In this document: one piece after another, positions 52,226 through 60,823 of the stretch | How the letters are laid out: the number at the start of each line of letters is the position of its first letter | How positions within the stretch are numbered: the stretch's first letter is position 1 | Assembly (NCBI RefSeq): GCF_900116005.1 | Contig: NZ_FOYI01000005.1 | Span: forward strand, 186,001-250,000 | Source: Poseidonocella sedimentorum | GTDB lineage: Bacteria > Pseudomonadota > Alphaproteobacteria > Rhodobacterales > Rhodobacteraceae | Direction of reading: 5' to 3' | Length of the DNA: 64,000 nucleotides | The notes under the pieces: generated by a model | What the model was told of the DNA's origin: nothing | The model's database searches: none | The model's input: only the letters and a program-made list of their open reading frames with translations | Made by a program: the position numbers and the translations under genes

Positions 52226-52239
52226 TTGATCAAGGTCAA
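52226..52239. promoter_or_regulatory. FNR/FixK box between VIT1-like and CaCA antiporter genes
   Basis: TTGATCAAGGTCAA matches TTGAY-N4-RTCAA. It may serve both directions: a one-base leader for the VIT1-like gene or a 37-base leader for the antiporter. Confidence 0.8.
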
Positions 52240-52310
52240 TCGCGCGAGGTGCCGCGGGGGCTAGACTGGTGGCACCGGACGCTCCCCGAAACACCAACCG
52301 CCGGACCGCG

Positions 52311-53342
52311 ATGCCCGATCTGAGCCTCATTTCCGCCGCGGCCCTCTTCGCGGTTTCGGCCTTCGCCGTCTGGCAGGCGGGCGCGCGTCTGGCCTATCTC
52401 GCCGATGCGCTGGCCGATCGGTTCCATCTGGGAAAATCCATCGTCGGGCTGGTCGCGCTGTCGACCGCGACCTCCCTGCCGGAGATCGCCACAACGCTCA
52501 GCGCCGCGGTGAAACAGTCGCAGGACCTGGTGCTCAACAACCTCTTCGGCGGCGTCGCGCTCCAGACCGCGATCCTCGCCATGGCCGATTTCTGGGCGCG
52601 CGGGGCGATCACCAACTACCCGCGCAGCGCCAATCATGCGCTCGAAGCGGCGCTCCTCAACCTCATGCTGGGGCTGACGATCGTCCTGCTGGTGATCGGC
52701 GGGCGCTGGTCCTTTGGCTGGATCGGGCTCGGCAGCGTGGTGATCGCGCTGGTCTATGCCGGGGCGATCTGGCTGCTGCGCCGCTACGACCGGCAGGGGG
52801 GCTGGGTCCCCGTCGATCTGCCGGACTTTGAGCCGGGGGAGGGACCCGTCCCCGGGGATCTGCACCGCCTGCCTTCGTGGCGGCTCCTGTCGCGCGCGTC
52901 GGCGTTCTGCGCGCTCATCCTCGTTTTCGGCGTGGGGCTGGTGATCAGCGCGGAGGCGATCGCGACCCAAAGCGGCCTCGGAGCCAGCTTTGTCGGGGTC
53001 ACGTTTCTGGCCGCTGCCACCTCGCTGCCCGAGCTCACCACGAGCATCGCCGCCGTGCGCATCGGCGCCTATACCCTCGCGATTTCCAATATCTTCGGCA
53101 GCAACCTGATCATGATCGTACTCGTCTTCCCGGCGGACCTGCTCTACACCCGCGGGCCGATCCTGCACGCGCCCACGCCGATCCTTTTCGCCTCGCTCGG
53201 CTTCGGCATTCTGGTGACGTCGATCTTCCTCATCGGGCTCATCGTGCGGCGCAAGCCGCGGCTGGGAAAGGTGGGGCTCGATTCCGTGTTGGTCCTTGGT
53301 GCATTCGTCGCCAGCCTCGCGGTCTATTTTGCGCTGCGCTGA
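52311..53342 (+). CDS. Sodium/calcium antiporter (CaCA superfamily)
   Basis: A 343-residue membrane protein with about ten helices. Two inverted alpha-repeats carry the ion-binding motifs, STATSLPEIATTLSAA in the first half and AAATSLPELTTSIAA in the second, followed by SNIFGSNLIMI. It probably exchanges Ca2+ for Na+ or H+. I chose ATG 52311 over an in-frame start at 52269, since MPDLSLISAAALFAVSAF gives a normal first helix. It shares a promoter region and an FNR/FixK box with the VIT1-like gene. Confidence 0.9.
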   Translation: MPDLSLISAAALFAVSAFAVWQAGARLAYLADALADRFHLGKSIVGLVALSTATSLPEIATTLSAAVKQSQDLVLNNLFGGVALQTAILAMADFWARGAITNYPRSANHALEAALLNLMLGLTIVLLVIGGRWSFGWIGLGSVVIALVYAGAIWLLRRYDRQGGWVPVDLPDFEPGEGPVPGDLHRLPSWRLLSRASAFCALILVFGVGLVISAEAIATQSGLGASFVGVTFLAAATSLPELTTSIAAVRIGAYTLAISNIFGSNLIMIVLVFPADLLYTRGPILHAPTPILFASLGFGILVTSIFLIGLIVRRKPRLGKVGLDSVLVLGAFVASLAVYFALR

Positions 53343-53434
53343 GCGCCTCGCCTAATCTTTCGGTAACCAGTTCTGGCCTAGCGTGCTGCGGGTATTCCCC
53401 ATCCCCCGCAAGGGGCGCGCAACGCAGGATCCCC

Positions 53435-54283
53435 ATGGCCCGAGAATTGCCCTTCGCCGAACGCAACCTGCGCCGCGCGCGCGTCTATTCGGGCAGGTTG
53501 ATCCGGGCGGCCTCGCCCGCCGCGCGGGTGCCCCGTGTGATCTTCTTCCATATGCCCAAATGCGGCGGGACCTCGCTCTCCGAGGCGCTCTATGCCACCG
53601 TTCCCTTGAGCGAACGCATCGGCGTGCTCGATGCGCGCTCGACCCGGCGGGCGGCGGCGATGATGGCGGCGTGCCGCGATGATCCCTGGCTCTGCCACGA
53701 AGACCTGGGGCGCGGGGCCGAGGTCTTTGCCCTGCGCGAGGCGCTCGCGCTGCAGCATATCGCCTGGGACAGCGCGCTCATTCACGGCCACCTGCTCTGC
53801 TCGGACCGGCTCGAAGCCTTCGCCCACCAGCGCTACGGTTTCGTCACGCTCCTGCGCGATCCGGTGGAGCGGATGGTCTCGAACTACCTCATGGCCCGGC
53901 GCGCCGGCATTGCCCCCGAGGATCCGGACGCCTATCTCGACAGCCCTCTCGCGCGGCATCATGCCCAAGTCTACCTGCGCTATTTCTCCGGCCTTGCCGA
54001 GCCGGGCGAGGTGCCGCAGGCGCCCCGGCTTGCGGCCGAGCGGCTCGCGCGTTTCGATCTCATCGGCTTTCTCGACGATCTCGATGGGTTCGCCGCCGCC
54101 TATCGCGCCCGGTTCGGCCCCGCCTTGCGGATCCACAGCTACAATCGCGCGCCCTCCGGCGACTCGCCGTTTTCGGCCAGCCAGATGGCCCGCGCCTCCG
54201 AGCTCTGCGCCGAGGATGTCGCGCTCTTCGAGGCGGCCCGGGCCGTGGCCGAGGCGATCGCGCCGGCGCGGGAGGCCGGATGA
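53435..54283 (+). CDS. Sulfotransferase family protein
   Basis: A 282-residue protein with a PAPS-binding P-loop-like motif (IFFHMPKCGGTSLSEAL) and the 3'-phosphate-binding region (FVTLLRDPVERMVSNYL), the pattern of carbohydrate sulfotransferases related to the Sulfotransfer_2 family. It would move sulfate from PAPS to a sugar hydroxyl. It has no signal peptide. Its stop overlaps the start of a second sulfotransferase, placing both in the polysaccharide operon. The acceptor is unknown. Confidence 0.85.
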   Translation: MARELPFAERNLRRARVYSGRLIRAASPAARVPRVIFFHMPKCGGTSLSEALYATVPLSERIGVLDARSTRRAAAMMAACRDDPWLCHEDLGRGAEVFALREALALQHIAWDSALIHGHLLCSDRLEAFAHQRYGFVTLLRDPVERMVSNYLMARRAGIAPEDPDAYLDSPLARHHAQVYLRYFSGLAEPGEVPQAPRLAAERLARFDLIGFLDDLDGFAAAYRARFGPALRIHSYNRAPSGDSPFSASQMARASELCAEDVALFEAARAVAEAIAPAREAG

Positions 54284-55155
54284 TGGAGCCCGCCCCGCTT
54301 CTGCTTGGCATCGGCGCCCAGAAATCGGCGACAAGCTGGGTCCATGCCGTGCTCGGCGCCCACCCCGACATCGCCCCCTCGCGGCCCAAGGAAGTCGATT
54401 TCTATTCCTACTACTTCGACCGCGGCTATGCCTGGTACGACCGGCATTTCGAGCCGCGTGCGGGCCAGACCCGGTTCGAAGTCTCGCCTTCCTATCTCCA
54501 TGATCCGCGCGCCGCGCGCCGCGCCCGCGCGCATCGGCCCGACACGCGGGTCATCGCGCTCCTGCGCGATCCGGTGGAGCGCGCCTTTTCCAACCATCTG
54601 CACGAGGTCATCAAGGGCCATATCCCGCCGGTGCCCTTCGCCGAGGGGCTCGCCAACAATCCGGCATATGTCGAACAGGGGTTTTACGCGCGCCATCTCA
54701 TCAGGTGGATGGATGCCTTCCCCCGCGGCCAGATCTGTGTGCTGCTGGCCGAGGAGATCGCGGCCGAGCCGCTCAAGGCGGCAAGGCGGGTCTATGAGTT
54801 TGCCGGGATCGCGCCCGATTACCTCCCGCCCGCCCTGCATGAGCGGCGCAACGAGAGCGACCGCGCCGCAGTGCCGCTCCTGCGCTCGGTGCTGCGCGCG
54901 GGCGGCGATGCGATGCGTCGCGGTGGGCTGGAGCCAGTGCTCTCGCGGGCCAAGGCCTTGGGGCCGGTGCGCGCGCTGCTCAAGGCCAATTCAGTCGACA
55001 TGCGCCAGGAGGTCCCGCCGATGGACGCGGTCTCGCGCGCGCGGCTCGATGCGCTCTTTCGCGACGATCTTGCCCAGCTCGCCAGGCTTCTGAGCCGCGA
55101 CAGCTTCCCCTGGGGCGCATGGGAGCGCCAGTTCGGCGCCTCGGAAACCGCCTGA
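54280..55155 (+). CDS. Sulfotransferase domain protein
   Basis: A 291-residue sulfotransferase. The 5'-phosphosulfate loop is GIGAQKSATSWVHAVLG, and the 3'-phosphate motif is VIALLRDPVERAFSNHLHE. A KEVDFYSYYF segment after the loop is typical of this family. It starts within the stop of the preceding sulfotransferase (ATGA overlap) and its stop overlaps the acyltransferase start. It is only distantly similar to its neighbour, so this is not a recent duplication. Confidence 0.88.
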   Translation: MMEPAPLLLGIGAQKSATSWVHAVLGAHPDIAPSRPKEVDFYSYYFDRGYAWYDRHFEPRAGQTRFEVSPSYLHDPRAARRARAHRPDTRVIALLRDPVERAFSNHLHEVIKGHIPPVPFAEGLANNPAYVEQGFYARHLIRWMDAFPRGQICVLLAEEIAAEPLKAARRVYEFAGIAPDYLPPALHERRNESDRAAVPLLRSVLRAGGDAMRRGGLEPVLSRAKALGPVRALLKANSVDMRQEVPPMDAVSRARLDALFRDDLAQLARLLSRDSFPWGAWERQFGASETA

Positions 55156-56297
55156 TGCCCGTCGACGCCCCGCTCTTCGCCGCCGCGCGCAGCACGCCCG
55201 CCCCGCGCACCGGATATTACACACAGCTCGACAGTTTCCGCGGGATCGCCGCGCTGCTCGTGGTCTGGTTCCATTCGCCCTTCGCCGCCGGCCCGCGCCC
55301 CGCGCTCATCGCCTCGGCGGAGCTCTGCGTCGATTTCTTCTTTGTGCTCTCCGGCTTCGTGCTGATGCATGCCTACGGCGCCCGGATCGCGGCGGGGATG
55401 AGCTTTCGCCGGTTTGCGCTTCTGCGCCTCGCGCGGCTCTGGCCGCTCCATCTGTTCATGCTCGCGCTTTTCGTCGCCTTCGGCCTCGCACAGGAATTCG
55501 CGGCGCTCGCCGGGGTCGGTTCCGGCGCACGGGCGGAAAATACCATCCCGTCGCTGCTCGCCAACATCGCGCTGCTGCAGGGGCTCCGGGTCGAGGGGCC
55601 GCTGAGCTGGAACTATCCGTCCTGGAGCATCAGCGTCGAGTTCTACGCCTACCTGCTGTTCTTTGCGGTCATCGCCCTCGCCGGTCGCGCGCGGTTTCTT
55701 GCGGCGGGGCTCCTCTGCGGCGCAGGGTACCTCTGGCTTGCGCGCTCCGGTGCTGCGCACCTGGCCGATCCCGCGCTCGGGGTGCCGCGCGTGCTCGCGG
55801 GCTTCTTCGCCGGAGTGCTGATCTACGCGCTCCACGCGCGCCTGCCCGATATCCTGCCGCGCGGCGCTCAAAGCGCCTGTGAGGTCGCGATCCTCGCGGC
55901 GACGGGCCTGCTCCTCGCCCGGGCAGGCGGCGATGTGGCGCTGCAATTCACCACCATGGGCGCCTTTGCGCTGCTGATCCTCGTCTTTGCCCAGGGCGGC
56001 GGCGTGCTCAGCGGGCTCTGCGCCAGTGCCCCGATGCGCCATCTGGGCCGGCTGTCCTTTTCGGTCTACATGAGCCACGCCTTCGTGCTGATGCTCGCCG
56101 GCTGGTCGGCGCGGCGGGTCTTCGGCGTCGAGCGGGTGGAGATCCCCGGCCGATCCGCGCCCGTCCTCTGGACGGAGCACGCCGGCCTCATCACCGCCGC
56201 GCTTGTCCTGCTCATCCTCGGGCTGAGCCACCTGCTCTACACCCGGATAGAGCGCCCCGGCCAGCGGCTGTTCCAGCGGCTATTCGGTCTGCGCTGA
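55155..56297 (+). CDS. Membrane acyltransferase 3 family protein
   Basis: A 380-residue protein with about ten membrane helices. The AT3 signature opens it: YYTQLDSFRGIAALLVVWFH, then CVDFFFVLSGFVLMHAYG, RRFALLRLARLWPLHLF and WSISVEFYAYLLFF. Such proteins add acetyl or succinyl groups to surface glycans. It is coupled to the sulfotransferase upstream (TGATG). Its last 18 bases overlap the convergent O-antigen ligase-like gene. Confidence 0.9.
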   Translation: MPVDAPLFAAARSTPAPRTGYYTQLDSFRGIAALLVVWFHSPFAAGPRPALIASAELCVDFFFVLSGFVLMHAYGARIAAGMSFRRFALLRLARLWPLHLFMLALFVAFGLAQEFAALAGVGSGARAENTIPSLLANIALLQGLRVEGPLSWNYPSWSISVEFYAYLLFFAVIALAGRARFLAAGLLCGAGYLWLARSGAAHLADPALGVPRVLAGFFAGVLIYALHARLPDILPRGAQSACEVAILAATGLLLARAGGDVALQFTTMGAFALLILVFAQGGGVLSGLCASAPMRHLGRLSFSVYMSHAFVLMLAGWSARRVFGVERVEIPGRSAPVLWTEHAGLITAALVLLILGLSHLLYTRIERPGQRLFQRLFGLR

Positions 56298-57548
56298 ACC
56301 CTCTTCCGGCGCGGCTCTCGCGACCCGTCGGGCATAGGCCATGGCGATCACCGCGAGCATGTAGTGACCCGAATGCAGTTTGAAGAAACTGTCCTCCATC
56401 AGCGCCAGCCCGCTGACCGCCGCAAAGATCGCCAACCAGATCGCCGCCGAGAGCGAGCGCGCGCGCAGGTAGGCGCGAATGAGGCGGACATAGGTCAGGG
56501 CGACCTGTCCCAGAAGCAGCGTGCCCCCGACGAGGCCGAGCGCCACGAAGACCTCCAGATAGGCGTTGTGGAACCCGTTCAGCCCTTCATCCACGTTGGT
56601 GTGGATGTAAGAGACGAGGAGGGCGTAGCGCGGGCTTGTCCAGAACGCGTTGAAGCCCACCCCGCCGAGCGGCTCCTGCGCCAGGATGTCGAGCGCGAAG
56701 GACCACAGCACCGTGCGGCCGGTCAGCGTGGGGCTCTTGCCCATCGCCTGCAGGACGGTGGTCAGAAGATCGCCCCCCGTGACGGCGAAAATCACGATGG
56801 TCGCGAGCAGGAGAACCACGCCCGCGAGCGGCAGCCCGGCGCGCAAGCCGCGCGGCAGGTGGCGCATCCAGATCAGCAGTGCGAGCATCCCCACGACCGC
56901 AAAGCCCAGTTGGGCGGTGACCGATTTTGCGAGGACCGCGACGGGAAAGACGGCGGCGGCGAAGATCAGGGCGAGCAGCGACAGGCGCATGTAGGCGCAA
57001 AGGCCCAGCAGCGCGAGCGCGGCCCAGAAGGCGGCTTTGCCGACGCCGGTCTTGTGCGGGTAGATGCCGAGGAGCGCGCCGTTGACCTCCCAGACCGGTT
57101 GCAAAAAGCCGCTCGAGAGGTTGAGGAGCGACAGGGCGAGCCCGCCGCCTTGCGCGAGGAAGAGCGCCAGAAGGATCTGCCGCGTGGTGAGCACGTGGGC
57201 CATGCGCAGCGCGATCAGGGTCGTCATGATGAGCTGGAGCGAGGCATAGCCCGTCCGGCCCGGCGCGACGCTCCAGAGCGTGGAGCAAAGCGCGAGCGCG
57301 GGCAGCAGGAAGGCCGCCCAGTCGCGCGTGAGGATGGTGCGGATGCGGCGCATGTCCGACATGAGCCACAGCAGCGTGAGCGCGTAGAAGCCCATCCAGA
57401 GGATGTCGGGGTTGGCAAGCCGCTGCGCGCCGGTGTTGGCGGTGAAGAAGATGAGCGCGGTGAGGGCGACATCGGGCGCGCTGCGCGGGAGGGCGATCTT
57501 GCGCGGCGGGGTGAGGGCGAGCTGCGTGGCGGGCATTGGGCGCATCAT
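56280..57548 (-). CDS. O-antigen ligase/polymerase-like membrane protein
   Basis: A 422-residue protein with about ten to twelve membrane helices. The Wzy/WaaL-type central periplasmic loop includes RTVLWSFALDILAQEPLGGVGFNAFW (broken between LA and QE) and the conserved His in LNGFHNAYLEVFVALGLVGG. It would polymerise or ligate lipid-linked glycan repeats. The ATG at 57548 overlaps the stop of the flippase gene (ATGA). Ligase and polymerase roles cannot be told apart by sequence alone. Confidence 0.85.
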   Translation of the reverse strand: MMRPMPATQLALTPPRKIALPRSAPDVALTALIFFTANTGAQRLANPDILWMGFYALTLLWLMSDMRRIRTILTRDWAAFLLPALALCSTLWSVAPGRTGYASLQLIMTTLIALRMAHVLTTRQILLALFLAQGGGLALSLLNLSSGFLQPVWEVNGALLGIYPHKTGVGKAAFWAALALLGLCAYMRLSLLALIFAAAVFPVAVLAKSVTAQLGFAVVGMLALLIWMRHLPRGLRAGLPLAGVVLLLATIVIFAVTGGDLLTTVLQAMGKSPTLTGRTVLWSFALDILAQEPLGGVGFNAFWTSPRYALLVSYIHTNVDEGLNGFHNAYLEVFVALGLVGGTLLLGQVALTYVRLIRAYLRARSLSAAIWLAIFAAVSGLALMEDSFFKLHSGHYMLAVIAMAYARRVARAAPEEGSAQTE

Positions 57549-58831
57549 CCGGGCCGCGCCAGGAGGCCGGTGTCGGGCGCGCCCGCCCGGAGGTTGGCCC
57601 CCCATTGCGCCGCGTGGAAGATGGCGTAGCCCGCGACCGCGCCCGCCGCCGCACCGGGCGCTCCGCCGAGCCAGCCGCCGAGGGGCACCGCGAGACCGAG
57701 CGCGCCGAGGCCGAGTGCGGCGCTCAGGAGCCCGTCGCGGCGGCGCGCCTGAGCCTGGATCACGAGGCCCGCCGGCCCGAAGAGCGCATTGGTCAGCGGG
57801 ATGCCGAGCAGGATCACGGCCATGTCCATCGCCGGGGCGAAAGGAGCGCCGAGAAGCCACAGCAGGGGCGCGCGCAGGGCCAGAAGGCTCGCCGCACCGC
57901 AGATCAGCGCGCCGAGGCGGATGGCCCGGTTGAGGCGCAAAAGCTGCGTCAGACCGGCCGTGTCTGACCGCGAAAGCGCGGCGGAGACCCGCGCCCCAAG
58001 GGCGGTATCGGCAGCGGATTGGGCGAAGACGATGAGATTGACGAGCGCGAGCGCGACGGTGATCTGAGCGATCTCCGACGGGGCCAGCGACAGCGCGGCG
58101 AGCGCGATGATCAGGTTCACGCGGTTTTCGCCGAGGATCTGTCCCGGTGCGAGGGCGAGCCCGGTGCGCAGATAGCCGCGGGTGTCCGGCGCCGAACCGC
58201 GCTGCGGCGGGCGGGGATCTGACGGCAGGCTGAGGTGGTGGGCCGCCGTGAGGGCGAGCCCGGCCAGCAGGTGCAGCAGCAGGAGTTGCAGCAGTACAGG
58301 CGCGTGCCCCGCCAGCGCGAAGGCCGCGACGCCGAGGAACACGACGGCGGGCCGGGTGATCAGCCGGGGCAGCGCGCCTTGCAGCACCAGATCTTCCGCG
58401 CCGGCGAGGCGGGCTCGCACCCGGCTCAGCGCGTAGAGCGGCGTGGCGCCGAGGGCCAGAGCCACGGGCCAGAGGTCAGGGCGCAAAAGGGCGGCGGCCG
58501 CGCAGCCCGCGAGCAAGAGGGCCGATCCGGCGCAGAGGACGTGGAAACAGCGGGCGCGATAGGCGGCATAGTCCGCCGCCGCGTCCGGCCCGCTTCGCCG
58601 GGCGGCGTGAAACAGGGCGCCGCCTTCGATGTTGAGCGTGAGCAGCACGGCGGCAAGGAGGCTGACGGACCCGGCGGCGGAGAAGGTGCCGAAGACCTCC
58701 GGGGGGGCGAGACGGGCCAGAAGGAGCGTCGTACCCAGCGTCAGGGCGCTGGCGGCAAGGCGCGCCAGCATCATCCAGCCCGCGCGCAGCGAGAGCGCGG
58801 CCATCGGCCGGTGCAGCCGCGCGCCGATCAC
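57545..58831 (-). CDS. Polysaccharide flippase (Wzx/MOP family)
   Basis: A 428-residue protein with about 12 membrane helices (LRAGWMMLARLAASALTLG; RTGLALAPGQILGENRVNLI split; AVILLGIPLTNALFGPAGLV), of the MATE/MOP superfamily that flips lipid-linked oligosaccharides. I use the GTG at 58831, which overlaps the upstream stop (GTGA) and follows GGGGTGG; ATG 58804 is the alternative. Together with the ligase-like gene it indicates a Wzx/Wzy-type pathway. Confidence 0.85.
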   Translation of the reverse strand: MIGARLHRPMAALSLRAGWMMLARLAASALTLGTTLLLARLAPPEVFGTFSAAGSVSLLAAVLLTLNIEGGALFHAARRSGPDAAADYAAYRARCFHVLCAGSALLLAGCAAAALLRPDLWPVALALGATPLYALSRVRARLAGAEDLVLQGALPRLITRPAVVFLGVAAFALAGHAPVLLQLLLLHLLAGLALTAAHHLSLPSDPRPPQRGSAPDTRGYLRTGLALAPGQILGENRVNLIIALAALSLAPSEIAQITVALALVNLIVFAQSAADTALGARVSAALSRSDTAGLTQLLRLNRAIRLGALICGAASLLALRAPLLWLLGAPFAPAMDMAVILLGIPLTNALFGPAGLVIQAQARRRDGLLSAALGLGALGLAVPLGGWLGGAPGAAAGAVAGYAIFHAAQWGANLRAGAPDTGLLARPG

Positions 58832-59688
58832 AGGGACCACCCCGCGCAGGCAAGCCCCGAGAGCGCGCGAAACCGGGCGGCGTCCGTTTGCAGATCCTGG
58901 CGCAGACGGACCAGCACGCTCTCCGGCAGGTCCGGCGCCGCGCGCGGAGCACCGCGCCCAAGAGCCGATTTCAACCGTGAGCGGAGCCCCTCGCCCATCG
59001 CAAGGTTGAGCCGCCGGCCCGCCGCGCTGTCCCGCAGCCCATAGACCCAGGCCGGAAGCTGGCCCAGATCGCCCGCGGCATTCGCGTGGGCCGGGGCGGC
59101 GGGCCAGTGGTCGCGCACGCCGAGGAAGGCGGCGACACGGGTCAGCGTCGCGGCACGATCGGTGATCAACCCGTCGAAATCGAGGATCAGCAGTTGCTCG
59201 GCCGGAAAGAGTGCGCGCCACGGATCAAGCTGACTGGCATAGCGGCTCACGCTGAGCAAATGCGCGTAGTGGTCGGTCTCGGGCAAGGCGTCCGGCGCGG
59301 GCAGCGACCGCCCGCTCAGGATCGCATGACGGTATTGCGAGGCCGCGCGTTTGACCGGATCGCGCGCGATGAAGATCAGCCGGCAGTCGGGCGCGGCCGC
59401 GGCCAGCCGCTCCGGCACGCCGGGGAACGCCTCCCGCTTGGTGTAGTTCGGGCAGACCTCGCCGCGCAGCCGGCCCCCGGCGGGAAACATCCGGCGATAG
59501 CCCCTGAGGCGCGCGGGGGTCGGGTCGGCGAGGAAGAAATCCGTCTCCTTGCGGCGCGGCATGGCGATTTCGGGGTGACGCGCCAGCGCGGCGTGCAGCG
59601 TCGTCGTCCCGGCTTTCATCGCGCCGATGACGGCGAAATCGGGCAGGCCGATCAGGGGGAGGGCGGCGCCGGGTCGGGGCTCAGGCAT
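58828..59688 (-). CDS. Sulfotransferase family protein
   Basis: A 286-residue protein with the phosphosulfate loop FAVIGAMKAGTTTLHAALARH, broken after TTL, and the 3'-phosphate motif LIFIARDPVKRAASQYRHA. RRKETDFFL after the loop matches the heparan-sulfate-type sulfotransferase pattern. It overlaps the glycosyltransferase stop upstream by 8 bases and the flippase downstream by 4. It is the third sulfotransferase gene of the locus and lies within the glycan-synthesis operon itself. Confidence 0.88.
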   Translation of the reverse strand: MPEPRPGAALPLIGLPDFAVIGAMKAGTTTLHAALARHPEIAMPRRKETDFFLADPTPARLRGYRRMFPAGGRLRGEVCPNYTKREAFPGVPERLAAAAPDCRLIFIARDPVKRAASQYRHAILSGRSLPAPDALPETDHYAHLLSVSRYASQLDPWRALFPAEQLLILDFDGLITDRAATLTRVAAFLGVRDHWPAAPAHANAAGDLGQLPAWVYGLRDSAAGRRLNLAMGEGLRSRLKSALGRGAPRAAPDLPESVLVRLRQDLQTDAARFRALSGLACAGWSL

Positions 59689-60823
59689 GGGAGGGGACTC
59701 CGGGCTCGACCCGACCGTGCGCAGCGGGCTCGAGCAGCGCAGCGAGCGCGGCCTCCGACTGGCAGAACTGGGTATCGGGCGCGCGCAGGAGGGCGGCGGA
59801 CGCGGCGCGCAGCCGCGCCGGGGAGAGGCCGTCCAGAAAGCGGACGAGGGTGTCGGGCTCCGCGCGCTCGACAACGAATCCCAAGCCCTCCGCGCGGATT
59901 TTCTGCGCGGTCTGCGTTTGCCCCGCGGCCAGCGACGGGCAACCATACCAGCTCGCCTCATAAAGCCGGTTGGGCAGGAGCCAGTCGGAATTCGCGCCGC
60001 GTTGCCACAGATCCTGTGCCCAGACGAGATCGCAATCGGCATAGACCCGTTCCAACCCCTCGGGGTAGCTGTAGGGCCCCGCGTAGTGGACATTGGCGCG
60101 GCCGGCGATCCGGGCGTCCGGGGCACGGAGGGCATGGCGATGGAGCTGGCCATGGATGCGGATGTCGATCCGCGGGCCCATCCGATCGGCGAGTTGCATC
60201 AGCAGATCGAAACTCGGCCCGCAGCGAATCGCGCCGACCCAGCCGAGGCGGAGCGGTGCGCGCGGCGGGATTCGGCGGCGGGGGCGCTGCGGCATGTCGA
60301 GCGGCAGGCGATTTTCGAGGATCGCGGCGGCGCCGGTGTATCGCTGCACCGGTGCGAAATAGTGCTCGAGAAAGCCCGGTGAGCTGGTGAGCAGGAGAGC
60401 GGATCGCGTCAGCACTTGGCGTTCGAGCCAGCGGGCAAGGCGCGCCTTGGGGCCGCGGGAGGTGAAAATCCCATGAATATCAAGGCATTCGTAGACGATC
60501 GGGGGGCGGCGACGCAGCCCGACGCTTGCGCCGAGCGCAAGCAGCGCCATGTCGAGATTGCGCGCGATGAGCAGGTCGGCCCCGGCGAGGCTCCGGCGCA
60601 TCTCGCCGCTGCGCGCCAATGCCTTGCCCAGAGTGAGCGCCCGGCGGGCGAGCCGCCCTTGCGCCACGCGCCCCAGATCGAGGTTGGGCCAATCGACCGG
60701 CGAGTCGGGCGGGGGTTTGCGAAAGGACATCGAGCGGACCTCGTGGCCCAGCCGACGGCAATCGCGGATGCGTCGTTGCTGGGCCGCGTCGTTGAGATCA
60801 CCGGCGAAAAAGACGATCCTCAT
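59681..60823 (-). CDS. Glycosyltransferase family 4-like protein
   Basis: A 380-residue GT-B-fold protein. The N-terminal Rossmann part is RIVFFAGDLNDAAQQRRIRDC, followed by VYECLDIHGIF. The C-terminal donor-binding half has RLGWVGAIRCGPSFDLL and the LPNRLYEASWYGCPSLA segment, corresponding to the nucleotide-sugar E-x7-E-like region. It probably adds a sugar to the repeat unit. Its start overlaps the GT2 gene stop (ATGA). Donor and acceptor are unknown. Confidence 0.82.
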   Translation of the reverse strand: MRIVFFAGDLNDAAQQRRIRDCRRLGHEVRSMSFRKPPPDSPVDWPNLDLGRVAQGRLARRALTLGKALARSGEMRRSLAGADLLIARNLDMALLALGASVGLRRRPPIVYECLDIHGIFTSRGPKARLARWLERQVLTRSALLLTSSPGFLEHYFAPVQRYTGAAAILENRLPLDMPQRPRRRIPPRAPLRLGWVGAIRCGPSFDLLMQLADRMGPRIDIRIHGQLHRHALRAPDARIAGRANVHYAGPYSYPEGLERVYADCDLVWAQDLWQRGANSDWLLPNRLYEASWYGCPSLAAGQTQTAQKIRAEGLGFVVERAEPDTLVRFLDGLSPARLRAASAALLRAPDTQFCQSEAALAALLEPAAHGRVEPGVPSHA

